DNA of 64,000 nt from Sphingobacterium gobiense (GCF_002980575.1 NZ_PVBS01000002.1:372001-436000), one strand, 5' to 3'; counted from the stretch's first letter, positions 46,387 through 56,924 are shown. Notes: generated by a model not told the origin, from the sequence alone. Made by a program: numbers and translations.

Positions 46387-47826
46387 ATGAAAGTAGAGAA
46401 AATGAGTAAGAGATGGAAGCCCTTCCATGGGATATGGCTTGCCTTGATTATGCTTTGCTTCGTGCAGTGTAAAGAGAGTAGTGATGAAGATTCTGTCGTA
46501 GATTTTGATCCTTCGAAACCGATCACCGTGACGGATTTTCTTCCGAAAGAGGGGGGCGCAGGGAGCAATTTGATCCTTTATGGTGATAATTTCGGTAGCG
46601 ATCGTTCCCGCGTCAAAGTAGTTATCGGTGGCAAGCAAGCGCCAGTTATTAATGTGAAAAATGGCACGATGTATTGTACGGTCCCACAGGGAGCCTTTGA
46701 CGGAGATATAAAGATTTCCGTATTGGATAGAGAGGGAGAGGAGGTGGCGCGTACTGAGGCCAAGGACGTGTTTGTCTATATAAAGAAATTGTTGTCTTCT
46801 ACCCTTGCAGGACAATTTTATGAGGTGACCAACCAATTTGAAGAAAAGGAAGGGCCATTTGACGATTGTGGCGGATTTAATAATATAAACTGGTTTTCAT
46901 TTGACCCACAAAACCCAAACCACATGTATGTTATGGCGGAGGGTTCGAATGCGAGGCTGGTCGATTTGGAGAACGAGTACGTCAGTTATTTCCGCACCGG
47001 ACTGTCAAGAGTAAGCTCTATGGCATGGCGAATTGACGGCAATCAAGATATGATTTTACCTGATAATCATGCGAGTGATACCAGGGTGGCCCATCATATT
47101 TTCTCCAGAGCCAATGGCTTTGCAGCACCGGGAAATCCCATCCTTGTAAATGCACGCGGCGTGAATGGCGTGATGGTTCATCCCACAAATGGGGAATTGT
47201 ATTATGGTGGTTTCCGTGCGAACAGCGTATTCCGGTACGACTTTGAGGAACAGAAAGTAGTAGCGGCCTTCCCAAGTGCGTATTCTGCCAATGCGATCTA
47301 TATGGTTGTGCACCCTTCGGGAGACTATGCGTATCTAACTAATTTTGAACGGCATTATATTATGAAGTCTGAATACGATTACGAACGTAAAACGTTCAAA
47401 AACCCTTATCCTGTCGCGGGAATGCCAGGCCAAAGAGGATATGCAGATGGCGTGGGTACTTTTGCACGCATAGATAATCCTGTACAGGGGGTTTTCGTGA
47501 AGAATCCGGATTACGAAGGACAAGGGGGGGAACAGTACGATTATTATTTCTGTGATATGGGTAATCATGCTATCCGGAAGGTGACGCCAGAAGGTCGGGT
47601 GACTACTTTTGCCGGACGAGGTAATAACGGTACTGCTGGCTATGCCAATGGCGATTTACGTGCGGAAACACGTTTCGATCAGCCTAGAGCTATTGCGTAT
47701 GACGAAGCACGCGAGTGTTTTTACATAGGAGAGCGTGGTAAAAATAAAGTCATCCGGAAAATCGCGCGAGAAACCGAAGACGATGCAATTTCTGACAATG
47801 AAGAAGAGTCGACAGACAACGATTAA
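46387..47826 (+). CDS. IPT/TIG and NHL-repeat lipoprotein, putative surface glycan-binding protein
   Basis: A 479-residue lipoprotein (lipobox LCFVQCKES). Residues ~45-135 form an IPT/TIG Ig-like domain (ITVTDFLPKEGGAGSNLILYGDNFG, VVIGGKQAPVI). The rest is an NHL-type beta-propeller with GYADGVGTFARIDNPVQGV, CDMGNHAIRKVTPEGRVTTFAG and a repeat of the latter. The ATG at 46387 or the one at 46402 (MSKRWKP) gives a signal peptide; the ATG at 46333 does not. TIG/NHL lipoproteins commonly head SusCD operons and are thought to bind glycan at the surface. SusC follows after 9 bp. Confidence 0.85.
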   Translation: MKVEKMSKRWKPFHGIWLALIMLCFVQCKESSDEDSVVDFDPSKPITVTDFLPKEGGAGSNLILYGDNFGSDRSRVKVVIGGKQAPVINVKNGTMYCTVPQGAFDGDIKISVLDREGEEVARTEAKDVFVYIKKLLSSTLAGQFYEVTNQFEEKEGPFDDCGGFNNINWFSFDPQNPNHMYVMAEGSNARLVDLENEYVSYFRTGLSRVSSMAWRIDGNQDMILPDNHASDTRVAHHIFSRANGFAAPGNPILVNARGVNGVMVHPTNGELYYGGFRANSVFRYDFEEQKVVAAFPSAYSANAIYMVVHPSGDYAYLTNFERHYIMKSEYDYERKTFKNPYPVAGMPGQRGYADGVGTFARIDNPVQGVFVKNPDYEGQGGEQYDYYFCDMGNHAIRKVTPEGRVTTFAGRGNNGTAGYANGDLRAETRFDQPRAIAYDEARECFYIGERGKNKVIRKIARETEDDAISDNEEESTDND

Positions 47827-47835
47827 CGATAAATT

Positions 47836-50800
47836 ATGAAGAAGAACTTAATATTATTATATCTCATCTTTTTGTGTACCTTCCTTATCTCCTCCGCACA
47901 GGAGCAAGCAGTTCAAGAGGAGGTAACGATAACAGGGGTCGTCACAGATGAAGGAAAGAATCCGCTGATTGGTGTAAATGTGTCTGTTAGTAATGCCCCA
48001 GGAATGGGTGCGATTACCGATGTCGATGGACGTTATAGCCTAAAATTAAAACGTTATCAAACGTTAGTTTTTACCTACATCGGATACGATAAGGTCGAAG
48101 TACTGTTGAAAGAGCAGTCACAAGTTAATGTCGTGATGAAAGAATCCGATGCCAGTGTAATCAACGAGGTCGTCGTAACCGCTACAGGAAATGAACGTCG
48201 AATAGCGGTGACAGGTGCGATCACAACGGTAGACGTGGAGCGGCTGAAGAATAATCCATCAACATCGATGGCAGATGCTTTGGCTGGCGAGGTGCCTGGA
48301 ATCATGGCGATGCAATCCTCGGGTAGGCCGGGCGAAGTTTCCGACTTCTGGATTCGTAGTATTTCCACGTTTGGGGCTAGTAGTGCCGCGTTGGTTTTAG
48401 TAGATGGTTTTGAGCGGGATATGAACGAAATCAATGTGGAAGATGTCGAGTCTTTCACCGTACTCAAGGATGCTTCTGCCACCGCCATTTATGGAAGTCG
48501 CGGTGCGAACGGAGTTGTGCTGATCAATACGAAGAAAGGGAAGGATGGCAAGGTAAACATCAATGCACGCGCGGAAGGTTTTTACAGTCAATTTACCAAA
48601 CTGCCCGATTTTGTTGATGGTTATACGTACGCATCCATGGCCAACGAGGCGAGAACGACAAGAAACCAAGAGCCATTTTATTCTCCAACAGAATTGGAGC
48701 TTCTACGGCATGGGTTAGATACGGATCGTTTTGCCGATGTCGATTGGATGGATGTTTTAATGCGGGATGCAGCTTGGAGCAAGCGTAGCGTACTGAGTTT
48801 TAGTGGCGGTGGTAAGACAGCAAGGTATTATGTTTCCGGCAGTTATCAGGATCAGCAAGGGATGTACAAAATTGATGAAGCGTTAAAAGATTATAATACC
48901 AATGCGGGCTTTAAACGATATACCTATCGACTAACAGTTGATATGGATATTACCAAAACTACTTTGTTACGGGCAGGGGTTTCAGGCTCCCTACGTACGC
49001 AAAACGACCCCGGAGTAGGAAGCAATGCAATCTGGACAGCTTTAATGGGATACAACCCGATTATGGAACCTTTGATGTATTCTAATGGTAAGATACCGGC
49101 ATTTGGTGACGATAACGGTGATCGTTTTAATCCGTGGGTGCAGGCTACCATGACCGGGTACAATGAGAATTGGCAAAACAATATCCAGACGACGCTAAAT
49201 TTAGAGCAAAACTTGAATTTTATCACACCGGGTCTTCGCTTTATAGGACGTTATGGTTACGATACCAAGAATTGGAATAATATCAGACGCTACAAATTTC
49301 CAGAACTATGGAAGGCAAATCGTTACCGGGATGTAAATGGCGATTTATTATTTGAGCGCATAAAAGAGGAGCAACTGATGACCCAAACATCGGGTTCAGA
49401 TGGTGAAAGACGGGATTTTTTCGAATGGGATTTAATCTATAACAAGGGGATTGGTAAACATAATTTTGGCGCGATAGCTAAATATATGCAATCCTCACTG
49501 GTATTTACCCAGGGAATCGGATCTGACTTGAAAAATGGTATTGCACGGCGGATACAGGGGTTGTCGGGAAGAGTAAACTACAATTTTGATCAACGCTATT
49601 TCGTAGACTTTAACTTTGGATACACGGGATCTGAAAATTTCCATCGGGACTATCGCTTTGGCTTCTTTCCCGCTTTTTCCGGCGCATGGAATGTGGCGGA
49701 AGAACCATTTCTTAAGGATGCGGATTGGGTGGATATGTTTAAGATTAGGTATTCGCACGGTAAAACAGGAAACGATCGGTTAGGGTTCGGTAATGGAGTG
49801 CGTTTTCCTTATTTATATAACATTGAAACGATATACGCCAGAAATGATGCAGGCCAGATTATTTATGACAACGGTATCCCAAGGCCAGCAGGCGGCTATA
49901 ATTTTGGCGATTATACCGCAGACAATATCTGGTCAGGTATGCGCTACACATCGATATCTTCTCCTGACGTCTCTTGGGAAATAGCAACAAAGAAAGATCT
50001 AGGTATTGATTATTCGTTTCTGAATGATCGCATTAATGGTGTCGTGGATTTCTTTTATGAAAAACGGGAGGGAATTTATATGCAACGTAATTTTCTGCCG
50101 GGCTATGTGGGGCTGGAAAATGGGACAAATCCTTCCGCTAATGTTGGGGCGGTCGAAGCTCGCGGCTTCGATGGTCATATTGCTTTCAAACAAAAGGTGA
50201 ATGCTGTGGATTTTACACTGCGGGGTAACATCACCTACAGTAAAAACGAAATCTTAGAAAGAGACGAGCAGAACACCATTTATGATTATTTACTGGATAA
50301 AGGGCATCGTGTCGATCAGGCGCGGGGATTGATAGCACTAGGTCTTTTTAGGGATTACGATGACATCCGTAATAGTCCAAGACAAACCTTTGGCGAAGTT
50401 ATGCCGGGTGATATCAAATACAAAGATATCAATGGTGATGGAGTTGTAGACAATGCAGATATCGCGTCCATCGGGGCAACTACACGACCAAATTTAATCT
50501 ATGGTTTCGGGGTTTCAGCCAATTGGAAAGGCATTGACATCAACGTACACTTTCAGGGAGCGGGAAAATCCAGCTATTTTATTGAAGGCACTTCGGTGTA
50601 CATGTTTCAGCTAGCTAGCGGCTGGGGGAATATACTCAATGATCTCGCGCAAAGCAACCGTTGGATATTAGGCGAAAATGAAGATCCAAATGCAGAATAT
50701 CCGCGGTTAAGTCAAGGTGGCAATTCCAATAATTATCGCAGGTCCACGTTTTGGATCAGAGATGGTTCGTACATACGTTTAAAGCGGTTAGACATCGGGT

Positions 50801-50982
50801 ATTCTTTGCCAAAAGCGCTGGTGAGCAGAATACGTGTGAATAATGCACGGCTTTTCTTTGCAGGTACAAATTTATTAACATTTTCACCTTTTAGTCTGTG
50901 GGATCCTGAATTGGGGAACCCGACTGGAAAAGTGTATCCGTTAAGTAAAACCTTGGCTTTTGGTGTAACCGTTAATCTATAA
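47836..50982 (+). CDS. SusC/RagA-family TonB-dependent transporter
   Basis: Outer-membrane importer of the second PUL, 1048 residues. It has a signal peptide (LISSAQE), a CarboxypepD_reg domain (TGVVTDEGKNPLIGVNVSV, FTYIGYDKVEV), the TonB-box-like NEVVVTATGNERR, the plug signature LKDASATAIYGSRGANGVVLINTKKG, and a barrel ending GVTVNL. No STN domain is present, so regulation is more likely through the two-component system at 41-44 kb. SusD starts 12 bp downstream. Confidence 0.95.
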   Translation: MKKNLILLYLIFLCTFLISSAQEQAVQEEVTITGVVTDEGKNPLIGVNVSVSNAPGMGAITDVDGRYSLKLKRYQTLVFTYIGYDKVEVLLKEQSQVNVVMKESDASVINEVVVTATGNERRIAVTGAITTVDVERLKNNPSTSMADALAGEVPGIMAMQSSGRPGEVSDFWIRSISTFGASSAALVLVDGFERDMNEINVEDVESFTVLKDASATAIYGSRGANGVVLINTKKGKDGKVNINARAEGFYSQFTKLPDFVDGYTYASMANEARTTRNQEPFYSPTELELLRHGLDTDRFADVDWMDVLMRDAAWSKRSVLSFSGGGKTARYYVSGSYQDQQGMYKIDEALKDYNTNAGFKRYTYRLTVDMDITKTTLLRAGVSGSLRTQNDPGVGSNAIWTALMGYNPIMEPLMYSNGKIPAFGDDNGDRFNPWVQATMTGYNENWQNNIQTTLNLEQNLNFITPGLRFIGRYGYDTKNWNNIRRYKFPELWKANRYRDVNGDLLFERIKEEQLMTQTSGSDGERRDFFEWDLIYNKGIGKHNFGAIAKYMQSSLVFTQGIGSDLKNGIARRIQGLSGRVNYNFDQRYFVDFNFGYTGSENFHRDYRFGFFPAFSGAWNVAEEPFLKDADWVDMFKIRYSHGKTGNDRLGFGNGVRFPYLYNIETIYARNDAGQIIYDNGIPRPAGGYNFGDYTADNIWSGMRYTSISSPDVSWEIATKKDLGIDYSFLNDRINGVVDFFYEKREGIYMQRNFLPGYVGLENGTNPSANVGAVEARGFDGHIAFKQKVNAVDFTLRGNITYSKNEILERDEQNTIYDYLLDKGHRVDQARGLIALGLFRDYDDIRNSPRQTFGEVMPGDIKYKDINGDGVVDNADIASIGATTRPNLIYGFGVSANWKGIDINVHFQGAGKSSYFIEGTSVYMFQLASGWGNILNDLAQSNRWILGENEDPNAEYPRLSQGGNSNNYRRSTFWIRDGSYIRLKRLDIGYSLPKALVSRIRVNNARLFFAGTNLLTFSPFSLWDPELGNPTGKVYPLSKTLAFGVTVNL

Positions 50983-50994
50983 CGAAATAAAAAA

Positions 50995-53073
50995 ATGAAA
51001 AGAATAACTATACTATTATCCGTTGTTGGGCTAATCCTTATTGCCGGCGGATGTAAAAAATATTTAGATTCAGATTACCTCTTTGATGAGCGCATGACGA
51101 CAGAGGATGTATTTAGCAACCGGGATTATACCGAAAGATGGCTCGCGCGTGCTTATTATTTTCTGGGAACCAATGCCATGCAGGATGTCAGCAGTAAAAA
51201 GTCGGTGATGTTCAATTTCGCCGACGATATGTATTACGGCGATGAGAATGATGAATACGCGCGGTGGCGGAAAGGACAATATGACGAAAACGGGCTTAGT
51301 GGAGAGAATAAAGGGATTTGGAGCACCGGTTACCAAGGCATCCGACAGGCAACGGTTTTTATAAATAATATCTATTTAAATCAAGAATTTTCAGATTTTG
51401 AACGCGAAGACTTGAAGGCACAAGCACGTTTTCTGAGAGCCTATTTTTACTGGGTACTGCTTCGTACTTTTGGTCCTGTCCCGATACTTCCTGATGAAGG
51501 AATTGATTATACCAAAAGCTACGATGATATCGCCTTACCGCGAAATACATACGAAGAATGTATTAATTACCTCGCAGGTGAATTGGTTGAGGCAGCTAAA
51601 GCACTTCCGATGAGCCGTGGTATACAACAGATTGCCAAACCTACGCGTGGAGCAGCCTTAGCGCTCCGAGCAAGAGTGTTGCTGTTTGGTGCAAGCCCTC
51701 TTTACAATGGAAAGGCACCGGCCGATGTCGCGGCGGCATTGGTAGACAAGCAAGGAAAACCACTATTGTCGACGACTTATGATGAGTCCAAATGGGCCCG
51801 TGCGGCCGCCGCGGCAAAAGATGTGATGGATCTTGGTCGTTATCAGCTATATGTTTCTTACAGAAGGACTACAGGTGATATCGCTTATCCTGCAACCGTT
51901 ACACCACCACATGACGCACAGTTCTCCGACAATAATTGGCCCATGGGCTGGCGTGATATCGACCCTTTCGAATCGTATAGGTCGTTGTTCAACGGAACTG
52001 TTCCTGCTTTTCAAAATCCGGAATTGATTTTTACACGTGGGCAGAACCAAGGTGGCGAAAACATCAAAGTAATGGTGATGCACCAATTGCCAAGATTAGA
52101 GGGCAAGGGATACAATTCCCATGGTATGACACAAAAACAAGTGGATGCTTACTACATGAACGATGGAAAAGATATACCCGGAATGAATAATATGTATGCA
52201 GGCAGGGCGAATTATGAAGGGCGATACAATACCGAAGCTCGGCCGTCCGGTCTAGTTAAACAAGAGGAACTTTCTAACTATCCCGAATTGGGTCCTTTGG
52301 GAGTAGATGTACACAAACAATATGTTCAACGGGAACCCCGTTTCTATGCCTCTGTTGGTTATAATGGCGCTACATGGCACCTATTGAACGGAGAAGCGAG
52401 TAGAGAAGAGGTCAACAATGTGCAGGTATTTTACTATCGTGGATATGCCAATGGTTATAAAAATACGACCTATTGGCCGAGAAGTGGTGTTGGCATTAAG
52501 AAATATGTGCACCCAAATGATATTAGTAACACGACCGTTACTTCGTATGACGACTCGCGTATCGAAGATAAACCTGACCCAGCCATTCGGTATACAGAGG
52601 TGTTGTTGATCTATGCAGAGGCGTTAAATGAATTGAATGGAAGCCATACAGTTGAAGCGTGGGATGGAAGTAAAACGCATACCATCTCGCGAAGTGTTGC
52701 AGAAATGAAACAAGGGATTCAGCCTGTTCGGATTCGTGCGGGTGTACCAGATTATTCGGAAGAAGTTTACAATGACGCAGATAAGTTCCGTATAAAATTA
52801 AAACGAGAGCGACAGATCGAGATGTTTGCTGAAGGGCATCGTTACTTTGATTTACGTCGATGGGCCGATGCACCGGATGAGGAATCGGCACCCATATACG
52901 GTTGTAACGCATTGGTAACAGATGATAGGAAGGAACTTTTCCATACGCCGGTAGCTATTCCGTCGTTACCTTCCATCTTTACATTGAAAATGTGGTTTTG
53001 GCCGATCCATTGGGATGAGTTGAGAAGAAATAAAGAACTGACGCAAAATCCAGGCTGGACAATGCCGGAATAA
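50995..53073 (+). CDS. SusD/RagB-family glycan-binding lipoprotein
   Basis: Partner of the SusC at 47836, 692 residues. The lipobox is AGGCKKYLDSDYLF. The SusD fold is seen in LKAQARFLRAYFYWVLLRTFGPVPILPD, the TPR region (GAALALRARVLLFGASPLYNG), and the C-terminal KRERQIEMFAEGHRYFDLRRWAD signature. It belongs to the larger SusD branch found in plant-cell-wall PULs. Confidence 0.95.
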   Translation: MKRITILLSVVGLILIAGGCKKYLDSDYLFDERMTTEDVFSNRDYTERWLARAYYFLGTNAMQDVSSKKSVMFNFADDMYYGDENDEYARWRKGQYDENGLSGENKGIWSTGYQGIRQATVFINNIYLNQEFSDFEREDLKAQARFLRAYFYWVLLRTFGPVPILPDEGIDYTKSYDDIALPRNTYEECINYLAGELVEAAKALPMSRGIQQIAKPTRGAALALRARVLLFGASPLYNGKAPADVAAALVDKQGKPLLSTTYDESKWARAAAAAKDVMDLGRYQLYVSYRRTTGDIAYPATVTPPHDAQFSDNNWPMGWRDIDPFESYRSLFNGTVPAFQNPELIFTRGQNQGGENIKVMVMHQLPRLEGKGYNSHGMTQKQVDAYYMNDGKDIPGMNNMYAGRANYEGRYNTEARPSGLVKQEELSNYPELGPLGVDVHKQYVQREPRFYASVGYNGATWHLLNGEASREEVNNVQVFYYRGYANGYKNTTYWPRSGVGIKKYVHPNDISNTTVTSYDDSRIEDKPDPAIRYTEVLLIYAEALNELNGSHTVEAWDGSKTHTISRSVAEMKQGIQPVRIRAGVPDYSEEVYNDADKFRIKLKRERQIEMFAEGHRYFDLRRWADAPDEESAPIYGCNALVTDDRKELFHTPVAIPSLPSIFTLKMWFWPIHWDELRRNKELTQNPGWTMPE

Positions 53074-53094
53074 TAAACTTATAATCTTGGAGAT

Positions 53095-54084
53095 ATGATG
53101 AAGAATATATATATGCTGTTTTTAGCTATCACGGGCTTAATCAGTTTCGTGTCTTGCAACAATGAATGGGAAGACGAACAGTATGAACAGCTGGTTTCCT
53201 TTAAAGCGGAACCGAATACGCAAGGGGTGGCTTGGACATACGTCCGTTATAAGCCAGACGGAATAGTGAAGTTCGACCTACCGATCATGATTAGCGGTTC
53301 TACACCGAATACACAGGATCGTGTTGTCCGTATCGGTTTAGATCGAGATACCTTAGCGACGCTCAACCGCGAGCAGTTCGGACATCGGGAAGAGTTGTTT
53401 TTCCGTGAATTACCGAGTAGTTTCTATAGTATGCCCGAAACGGTTACCATACCGGCAGGGGAAAGTCTAGTTACAATACCTATCGAGTTTTCCTTGGCAG
53501 ACATCGATGAAGTGGAAAAATGGGTACTACCACTTCAGATCCTCGAGGATCCATCAGGAAATTATCAAGTGAATCCGCATAAACATTATAAACGCGCTAT
53601 GCTGCGGATTACGCCCTTCAACACGTATTCGGGAGCTTATAGCGGGAGTTTTTATAAAATATTTCTGGAAGACGATAAGAACGAAGCTTTAACCATAAAT
53701 GAGCACCGGGCCTACGTCGTTGACGAAGAAACAATTTTCTTTTATGCCGGTACACGAGATGTCGATTTCCTAGATCGTAAGTACTATAAAGTATTCGTTA
53801 AATTTTTAGATGACGGGCAGCTGGAAGTATGGAGCGATAATGCGGAAAACAATGCGTTTAAGATCGACGATGCACAACCTACTTACTATACCATGGAAGA
53901 AGAATGGGATGCCGTCAAGCCGTATTTAAAGCATGTTTATATTACGCTTTCATTTGCCTATTCATTTGAAGATTACACGGCAATACCTGGTTTACGTGTA
54001 AAGTATTCTACAGAGGGTACGCTGTCTATGCAGCGTGATTTGAACACACTTATTCCCGATGAGGATCAACAGATTCAGTGGTAA
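53095..54084 (+). CDS. DUF4973/DUF1735-type lipoprotein
   Basis: A 329-residue surface lipoprotein (lipobox VSCNNEWEDEQYEQ). The pattern LVSFKAEPNTQGVAWTYVRYKPDGIVKFDLPIMISGST, with TVTIPAGESLVTIPIEFSL, is that of the DUF4973 plus DUF1735 (BT_3987-like N-terminal) sandwich domains that follow susD in many PULs. A C-terminal domain (YSGAYSGSFYKIFLEDD) follows. A glycan-binding role is presumed. It is the last of the four binding and import genes before the hairpin at 54103. Confidence 0.8.
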   Translation: MMKNIYMLFLAITGLISFVSCNNEWEDEQYEQLVSFKAEPNTQGVAWTYVRYKPDGIVKFDLPIMISGSTPNTQDRVVRIGLDRDTLATLNREQFGHREELFFRELPSSFYSMPETVTIPAGESLVTIPIEFSLADIDEVEKWVLPLQILEDPSGNYQVNPHKHYKRAMLRITPFNTYSGAYSGSFYKIFLEDDKNEALTINEHRAYVVDEETIFFYAGTRDVDFLDRKYYKVFVKFLDDGQLEVWSDNAENNAFKIDDAQPTYYTMEEEWDAVKPYLKHVYITLSFAYSFEDYTAIPGLRVKYSTEGTLSMQRDLNTLIPDEDQQIQW

Positions 54085-54102
54085 AGAATCATGCTGTTGA
54101 TC

Positions 54103-54137
54103 TATAGGACTATACATTGAAATAGTATAGTCCTATA
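54103..54137 (+). terminator. 13-bp perfect hairpin inside the PUL, possible attenuator or processing site
   Basis: TATAGGACTATAC (54103-54115) and its exact reverse complement (54125-54137) flank a 9-nt loop. No T run follows, so it is not a standard terminator. It stands in the 86-bp gap between the import and binding genes and the GH43 genes. Confidence 0.5.
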
Positions 54138-54170
54138 TCACTATTTCTAAATTAATTTTCAAGAACCTAT

Positions 54171-55829
54171 ATGAAAAAATCAAAACGACTATTAGCCGGA
54201 TACCTTATTGTAATGGCTTTTTCGCTCATGAACATCGCCTGTAAGGAATCAGAAAATAAGATTAAAGATGGTGAAATCACGCAATTCGTGGTCTGGGATC
54301 AAAACTCCACAAAGCACGAACTTCATGTAAATAATGTTAAGAACATTATCAGCAATAAAGAAACCTTCCCTGTCAATGTAAACCTTTCACGTCTGGTAGC
54401 AGAATTCAAGACCAACTATGAAAGTGTAATACTGAAGGTTGACGATGCGCTGCAGCAAAGTGGCAAGACACGAAATGATTTTACGAAAGAAGTTGTGTAT
54501 GATCTGTATGTTGGCGATGCGAAGCAACGTTCGTATACGGTTCTTATTACCAAAGGGGTATTAGCTAATTCGTTTCAAAGCTTCAGCTTTAACGAAAAAG
54601 AAATGGAAAATTATCAGCCTATTATAAACGAAGAAACTGGTGAGATTTCCAATGAAAATGAAATTCCTAAAAACATAAATATCAGCGATTTGGCACCTGT
54701 ATTCACTTTAATGGAGAGAGGTGCAACCGTCAAGGTAAACGGCGTCAAACAAGTGAGTGGTGTGCAGCGGCACGATTTTAGCAAGCCTATCGTATATACA
54801 ATTGAGGGCGAGGATGGATCGTCACGCAGTTATACCGTGGATCTAAAACAAGGAGATTTTGTAGCCATTAAGAATCCTGTTATGTCAGGAAGCTATGCAG
54901 ACCCTACGGTTATCCACGTCGGTAATGAGTTCTATACTTACGTGACTTCTGGCCGTGTCAGAGGTTATCGATCATCCGACCTCTTTAACTGGAGAAGTAT
55001 CGGGCCACCAAGTGAGGTCTTTACGACAAGGCCTGACTTCGTCGAAGTGGTGAGTGGTAAGGATGCCCCCGGTATGTGGGCGCCTGATATCAATTATTTT
55101 GACGGTAAGTACGTCATGTATTATTCCATCTCCCAATGGGGCGAAGGAGCAAAATGTGGTATCGGTGTAGGCGTTTCGAACCTTCCACAGGGACCTTTTG
55201 TCCCACCTGCTGGTAACCCCAATGGAAAACTATTTATCAGTACGGAAATTGGTGTACATAATTCCATCGACCCTTGCTTTTACGAAGAAAACGGCAAACG
55301 GTATCTTTTTTGGGGAAGTTTCCACGGGCTCTATATGACCGAACTAACGGCCGACGGGATGGCGGTCAAGGATATGGGGCAGAAAACGAAAGTTGCCGGC
55401 AAGGCCTTCGAGGCGACGTACATCCATAAGAGAGAAAACTATTACTATCTATTTGCGTCCGTCGGTGGTTGCTGTGATGGGGTAAATAGTTCCTACAAAG
55501 TTGTCGTCGGTCGGTCTCAAAATCTAGCGGGGCCTTACGTGAGCCGTGGAGGAGTGGATATGAACACCATTGATGCTTGGGGAGCCACTGGCTTTGACCC
55601 GATTGTCTTACAAGGTAATGATACGTATATAGGACCCGGTCATAATGCGCGTATTATTACCGATAAAAATGGGGTAGATTGGATGTTGTATCATAGCTAT
55701 ATTAAAGAAAACAATACGGTTGGTTCTAGGAATTTAATGCTAGGTAAAGTGAATTGGGATAATGACGGTTGGCCTATAGTCGACAATGGGACGCCTTCTC
55801 CCATATTAACGGAAATACCAGTTTTTTAG
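54171..55829 (+). CDS. GH43-family hydrolase with two N-terminal repeat domains
   Basis: A 552-residue lipoprotein (lipobox NIACKES). Residues ~28-130 and ~140-225 are two related all-beta modules, each ending in SYTVLITKG or SYTVDLKQGD, like DUF5018-type domains of surface glycanases. The C-terminal five-bladed propeller is GH43: base D244 (YADPTV), pKa-modulating D367 (SIDPCFY) and acid E414 (KAFEATYI). The overall pattern is closest to endo-arabinanase or arabinofuranosidase subfamilies, but GH43 also includes beta-xylosidases and galactanases, so the substrate is not fixed. A surface location is likely. The second GH43 follows 30 bp later. Confidence 0.88.
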   Translation: MKKSKRLLAGYLIVMAFSLMNIACKESENKIKDGEITQFVVWDQNSTKHELHVNNVKNIISNKETFPVNVNLSRLVAEFKTNYESVILKVDDALQQSGKTRNDFTKEVVYDLYVGDAKQRSYTVLITKGVLANSFQSFSFNEKEMENYQPIINEETGEISNENEIPKNINISDLAPVFTLMERGATVKVNGVKQVSGVQRHDFSKPIVYTIEGEDGSSRSYTVDLKQGDFVAIKNPVMSGSYADPTVIHVGNEFYTYVTSGRVRGYRSSDLFNWRSIGPPSEVFTTRPDFVEVVSGKDAPGMWAPDINYFDGKYVMYYSISQWGEGAKCGIGVGVSNLPQGPFVPPAGNPNGKLFISTEIGVHNSIDPCFYEENGKRYLFWGSFHGLYMTELTADGMAVKDMGQKTKVAGKAFEATYIHKRENYYYLFASVGGCCDGVNSSYKVVVGRSQNLAGPYVSRGGVDMNTIDAWGATGFDPIVLQGNDTYIGPGHNARIITDKNGVDWMLYHSYIKENNTVGSRNLMLGKVNWDNDGWPIVDNGTPSPILTEIPVF

Positions 55830-55859
55830 TAAGAGGAAGAATGTAAAAATGTAATTATC

Positions 55860-56840
55860 ATGATCAGTAAATATGTTGCCTTAGCTATAGCGTTATTCTA
55901 TTCCTGTGAAAGTAATAGTCATTCGAAAGCACCCCTTGAACAAAAAGAGGATACCTTAACCGATGTCGAAATCATCGAAAATAAATTGCCGATTGCAGAC
56001 CCTTATGTTTTATATCACGGAGGTAAATACTATGCCTACGGTACACGCGTGAATGGTTTTGAAGTTTATATCTCCGAAGATCTGAAGCATTGGAGACGTA
56101 GCGCGCATTTAGCATTATCTCCAGCGAATTCCTGGGGCGACCGATGGTTTTGGGCACCTGAAGTTTATTACGTTGAATCAAAAAATAGGTTTTACATGTT
56201 CTATTCGGTCGATGAGCATATCTGCGTGGCTACGTCTAGTAGGCCTGAGGGGCCATTTATACAACAAGAAAAAAAGCCAATTGTGACCGAAAAAGCAATT
56301 GATACGCATTTTTATATGGATGAGGATGGTACACCATACCTTTACTATGTACGCTTTACGGGAGGTAACGTGATTTGGGTGGCGGAAATGAACGAGGATT
56401 TAACAAGTATAAAACCAGAGACGTTGACGGAATGTATTCGTGCGCAAGAACCTTGGGAAAGAAAGCAAGGAACGATTGCGGAGGGACCATCTGTGTTGAA
56501 ACGCGGTGATACATACTACTTGATGTACTCGGCTAACCATTTCGAGAGTAAAGATTACGCTGTCGGGTATGCCACAGCTACATCGCCTAAGGGACCTTGG
56601 AAGAAGTATGAAGGCAATCCTATTTTACGCAGGGATATGCCTGCAGCTACCGGATTGGTGGGTACAGGGCATGGTGCTCCTTTCGTTACACCTGATGGTG
56701 GATTTAAATATATCTATCATGCGCACGCCAATGAGAACAGTGTTGGGCCACGTACGTCTTATATCAACGATATGGAATTCTCAGCAGATGGTGTGATTCG
56801 TATTTTCGGTGAAGCTATCCATCCGGTGGTGGTGAAATAG
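55860..56840 (+). CDS. GH43-family hydrolase, compact lipoprotein
   Basis: A 326-residue single-domain GH43. A short leader with YSCES suggests a lipoprotein. Catalytic residues are D47 (IADPYVLY), D148 (AIDTHFYMDEDG) and E208 (IAEGPSVLKR), with WAPEVYY and FYMFYS propeller motifs. The lack of accessory domains suggests an exo-acting arabinofuranosidase or xylosidase working in the periplasm on oligosaccharides released by its neighbour. It is the last gene of the + strand PUL, and the terminator at 56881 follows. Confidence 0.88.
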   Translation: MISKYVALAIALFYSCESNSHSKAPLEQKEDTLTDVEIIENKLPIADPYVLYHGGKYYAYGTRVNGFEVYISEDLKHWRRSAHLALSPANSWGDRWFWAPEVYYVESKNRFYMFYSVDEHICVATSSRPEGPFIQQEKKPIVTEKAIDTHFYMDEDGTPYLYYVRFTGGNVIWVAEMNEDLTSIKPETLTECIRAQEPWERKQGTIAEGPSVLKRGDTYYLMYSANHFESKDYAVGYATATSPKGPWKKYEGNPILRRDMPAATGLVGTGHGAPFVTPDGGFKYIYHAHANENSVGPRTSYINDMEFSADGVIRIFGEAIHPVVVK

Positions 56841-56880
56841 TTTGATTCTAAGTGTTTTCACGATAGAGCTTACCTTTAAT

Positions 56881-56924
56881 AAGAAACAGCGTATGACATA
56901 ACGTCCGTACGCTGTTTCTTTTTG
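56881..56924. terminator. Strong terminator after the second GH43
   Basis: AAGAAACAGCGTA (56881-56893) pairs perfectly with 56908-56920 over a 14-nt loop and is followed by T residues. It lies 40 bp after the GH43 stop and separates the two convergent PULs. Confidence 0.85.
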
